Shown one piece after another: positions 4,891 to 5,561 of a stretch of 5,561 nt of DNA. Below the pieces are notes generated by a model that ran no database searches, was not told the DNA's origin, and was given only the letters and a program-made list of their open reading frames with translations. The stretch comes from Clostridiales bacterium UBA8153. Its GTDB lineage: Bacteria > Bacillota > Sulfobacillia > UBA8153. The DNA is taken from the NCBI GenBank assembly GCA_003449495.1, contig DMHJ01000203.1, positions 19,084-24,644 of the forward strand, given 5' to 3'. Numbering within the stretch: the stretch's first letter is position 1; each line of letters starts with the position of its first letter. The position numbers were made by a program, and so were the translations under genes.

Positions 4891-5561
4891 CCCGGGTAAT
4901 AGCCATGCGTCATAGCTGCTGCCAAGGGTCGCGGGTCGCGCAGAAAATCCAGCCGCCCTAATGGGCAGCTGTAGAGGGGGCCGGGCGGCAACCCCAGCTG
5001 CGCCGGCAGGCCCGGCCTAACCAGCCTGGGAGCCGGCGCGCGGGAATAAGCGCCGTTCTCGACGAAGAGCCCTCGCCCTTTCTCTTCCACTTCGTAATAG
5101 GCGCCTCCCCGGTAGGCCCGCATACCCTGGTAAATCGAGGCAAACCCCGCCGCCACCCAGTTCGCCATGACCAGCGGACCCGGGCCCGGGTTGATGGTGA
5201 TATGGCCGTAACCGGGCGGCACCAGCACCCGGTCGCCCGGGCCGGCCTCGATGATGACCACATCCACAATCTCGGCCGGATTTTCGCCTACCTTCTGCAA
5301 CAGGTAGTGGGCGCGCCCGTCAAGCACCTGGTAAAGTTCGGGGTAGGTAAGACCGCTTCCTGCCACCTGCGGGTGATAGTGACCGGCGGTCTTGATGTAC
5401 TCCTGCCCGACTTTGCCGGCACGCAATACCGTCACGTCGAACCGGAGCCCGGCCCGGGCGTGGATCTCGGTGTCCGCCTCCAGGGCGACACCCCGGTACA
5501 TGTAGTAGAGCTCCTTGGGAAAAGAGGCAGTCTGGCTATACAAGACCTCCCGCATGTCGTC
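4887..5561 (-). CDS. pgiA: Cupin-type glucose-6-phosphate isomerase, partial (5' end beyond window)
   Basis: This enzyme interconverts glucose-6-phosphate and fructose-6-phosphate with a metal-bound cupin fold, unrelated to the classical Pgi. Numbered from the first visible Met (5555), the metal ligands expected from the Pyrococcus enzyme are all present: H59 and H61 in TAGHYHP, E73 in YPELYQVLDG, and H118 in PPGYGHITINPG. The strand LRFDVTVLRAGKVGQEY also fits. ATG 5555 is probably internal: the frame stays open to the edge, and the residues before it (DD, giving DDMREVLY) match the R-L-x-DM element that family members carry after an N-terminal strand. At least 20-40 residues are therefore likely missing. 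The C-terminal 50 residues extend beyond the archaeal length, ending RDPRPLAAAMTHGYYPG. The TGA overlaps the next ATG. The gene heads the visible operon and would feed fructose-6-phosphate between amino-sugar salvage and glycolysis. Confidence 0.9.
   Translation of the reverse strand, partial: DDMREVLYSQTASFPKELYYMYRGVALEADTEIHARAGLRFDVTVLRAGKVGQEYIKTAGHYHPQVAGSGLTYPELYQVLDGRAHYLLQKVGENPAEIVDVVIIEAGPGDRVLVPPGYGHITINPGPGPLVMANWVAAGFASIYQGMRAYRGGAYYEVEEKGRGLFVENGAYSRAPAPRLVRPGLPAQLGLPPGPLYSCPLGRLDFLRDPRPLAAAMTHGYYPG

Overview
The window looks like a stretch of a GC-rich, Gram-positive anaerobe chromosome, probably a clostridial Bacillota such as a Moorella- or Desulfotomaculum-like lineage. This rests on strong Shine-Dalgarno (SD) sites, tightly coupled genes and the kind of sugar enzymes present; it is an inference, not a placement. 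Every gene I can support lies on the minus strand, so the window is best read from right to left.

Right half (about 5561 to 2035) is an operon-like block. It opens with the 3' part of a cupin-type glucose-6-phosphate isomerase, whose start lies beyond the right edge. Its stop overlaps the ATG of a 70-codon ORF (ATGA). From there to about 4440 the minus strand carries coding-looking pieces in successive frames, including a helix-turn-helix-like segment, which suggests a decayed or frameshifted gene. Then come a NamZ/YbbC-type exo-N-acetylmuramidase (TTG start) and, 10 nt further on, a BadF/BcrA-type sugar kinase of the MurK/GlcNAc-kinase kind. NamZ would release N-acetylmuramic acid (MurNAc) from peptidoglycan fragments and the kinase would trap it as the 6-phosphate. 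The isomerase acts further down, where amino sugars enter glycolysis as fructose-6-phosphate. The block reads as a cell-wall sugar salvage module; no MurQ etherase or transporter is visible here. A GTGA-coupled 41-codon ORF of doubtful status follows the kinase.

Middle (about 2034 to 1227) is gene-poor and visibly less GC-rich than the operon. It holds at least one open minus-strand fragment (1758-1988) that reads like protein but has no convincing start, plus shorter fragments. I treat these as remnants.

Left part (1226 to 1): a 194-residue membrane-anchored protein of unknown function with an excellent SD is followed by a leader with two inverted repeats. The second can fold into a 15-bp hairpin that buries the SD of a 44-codon minus-strand gene, and that gene is followed by an intrinsic-terminator-like hairpin. 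Beyond it, running off the left edge, is a 5'-truncated fragment of a TnpB-family transposon nuclease, including its final RuvC Asp motif and a zinc ribbon that appears to have lost two cysteines. A plus-strand ORF over the same bases is a shadow of this fragment.
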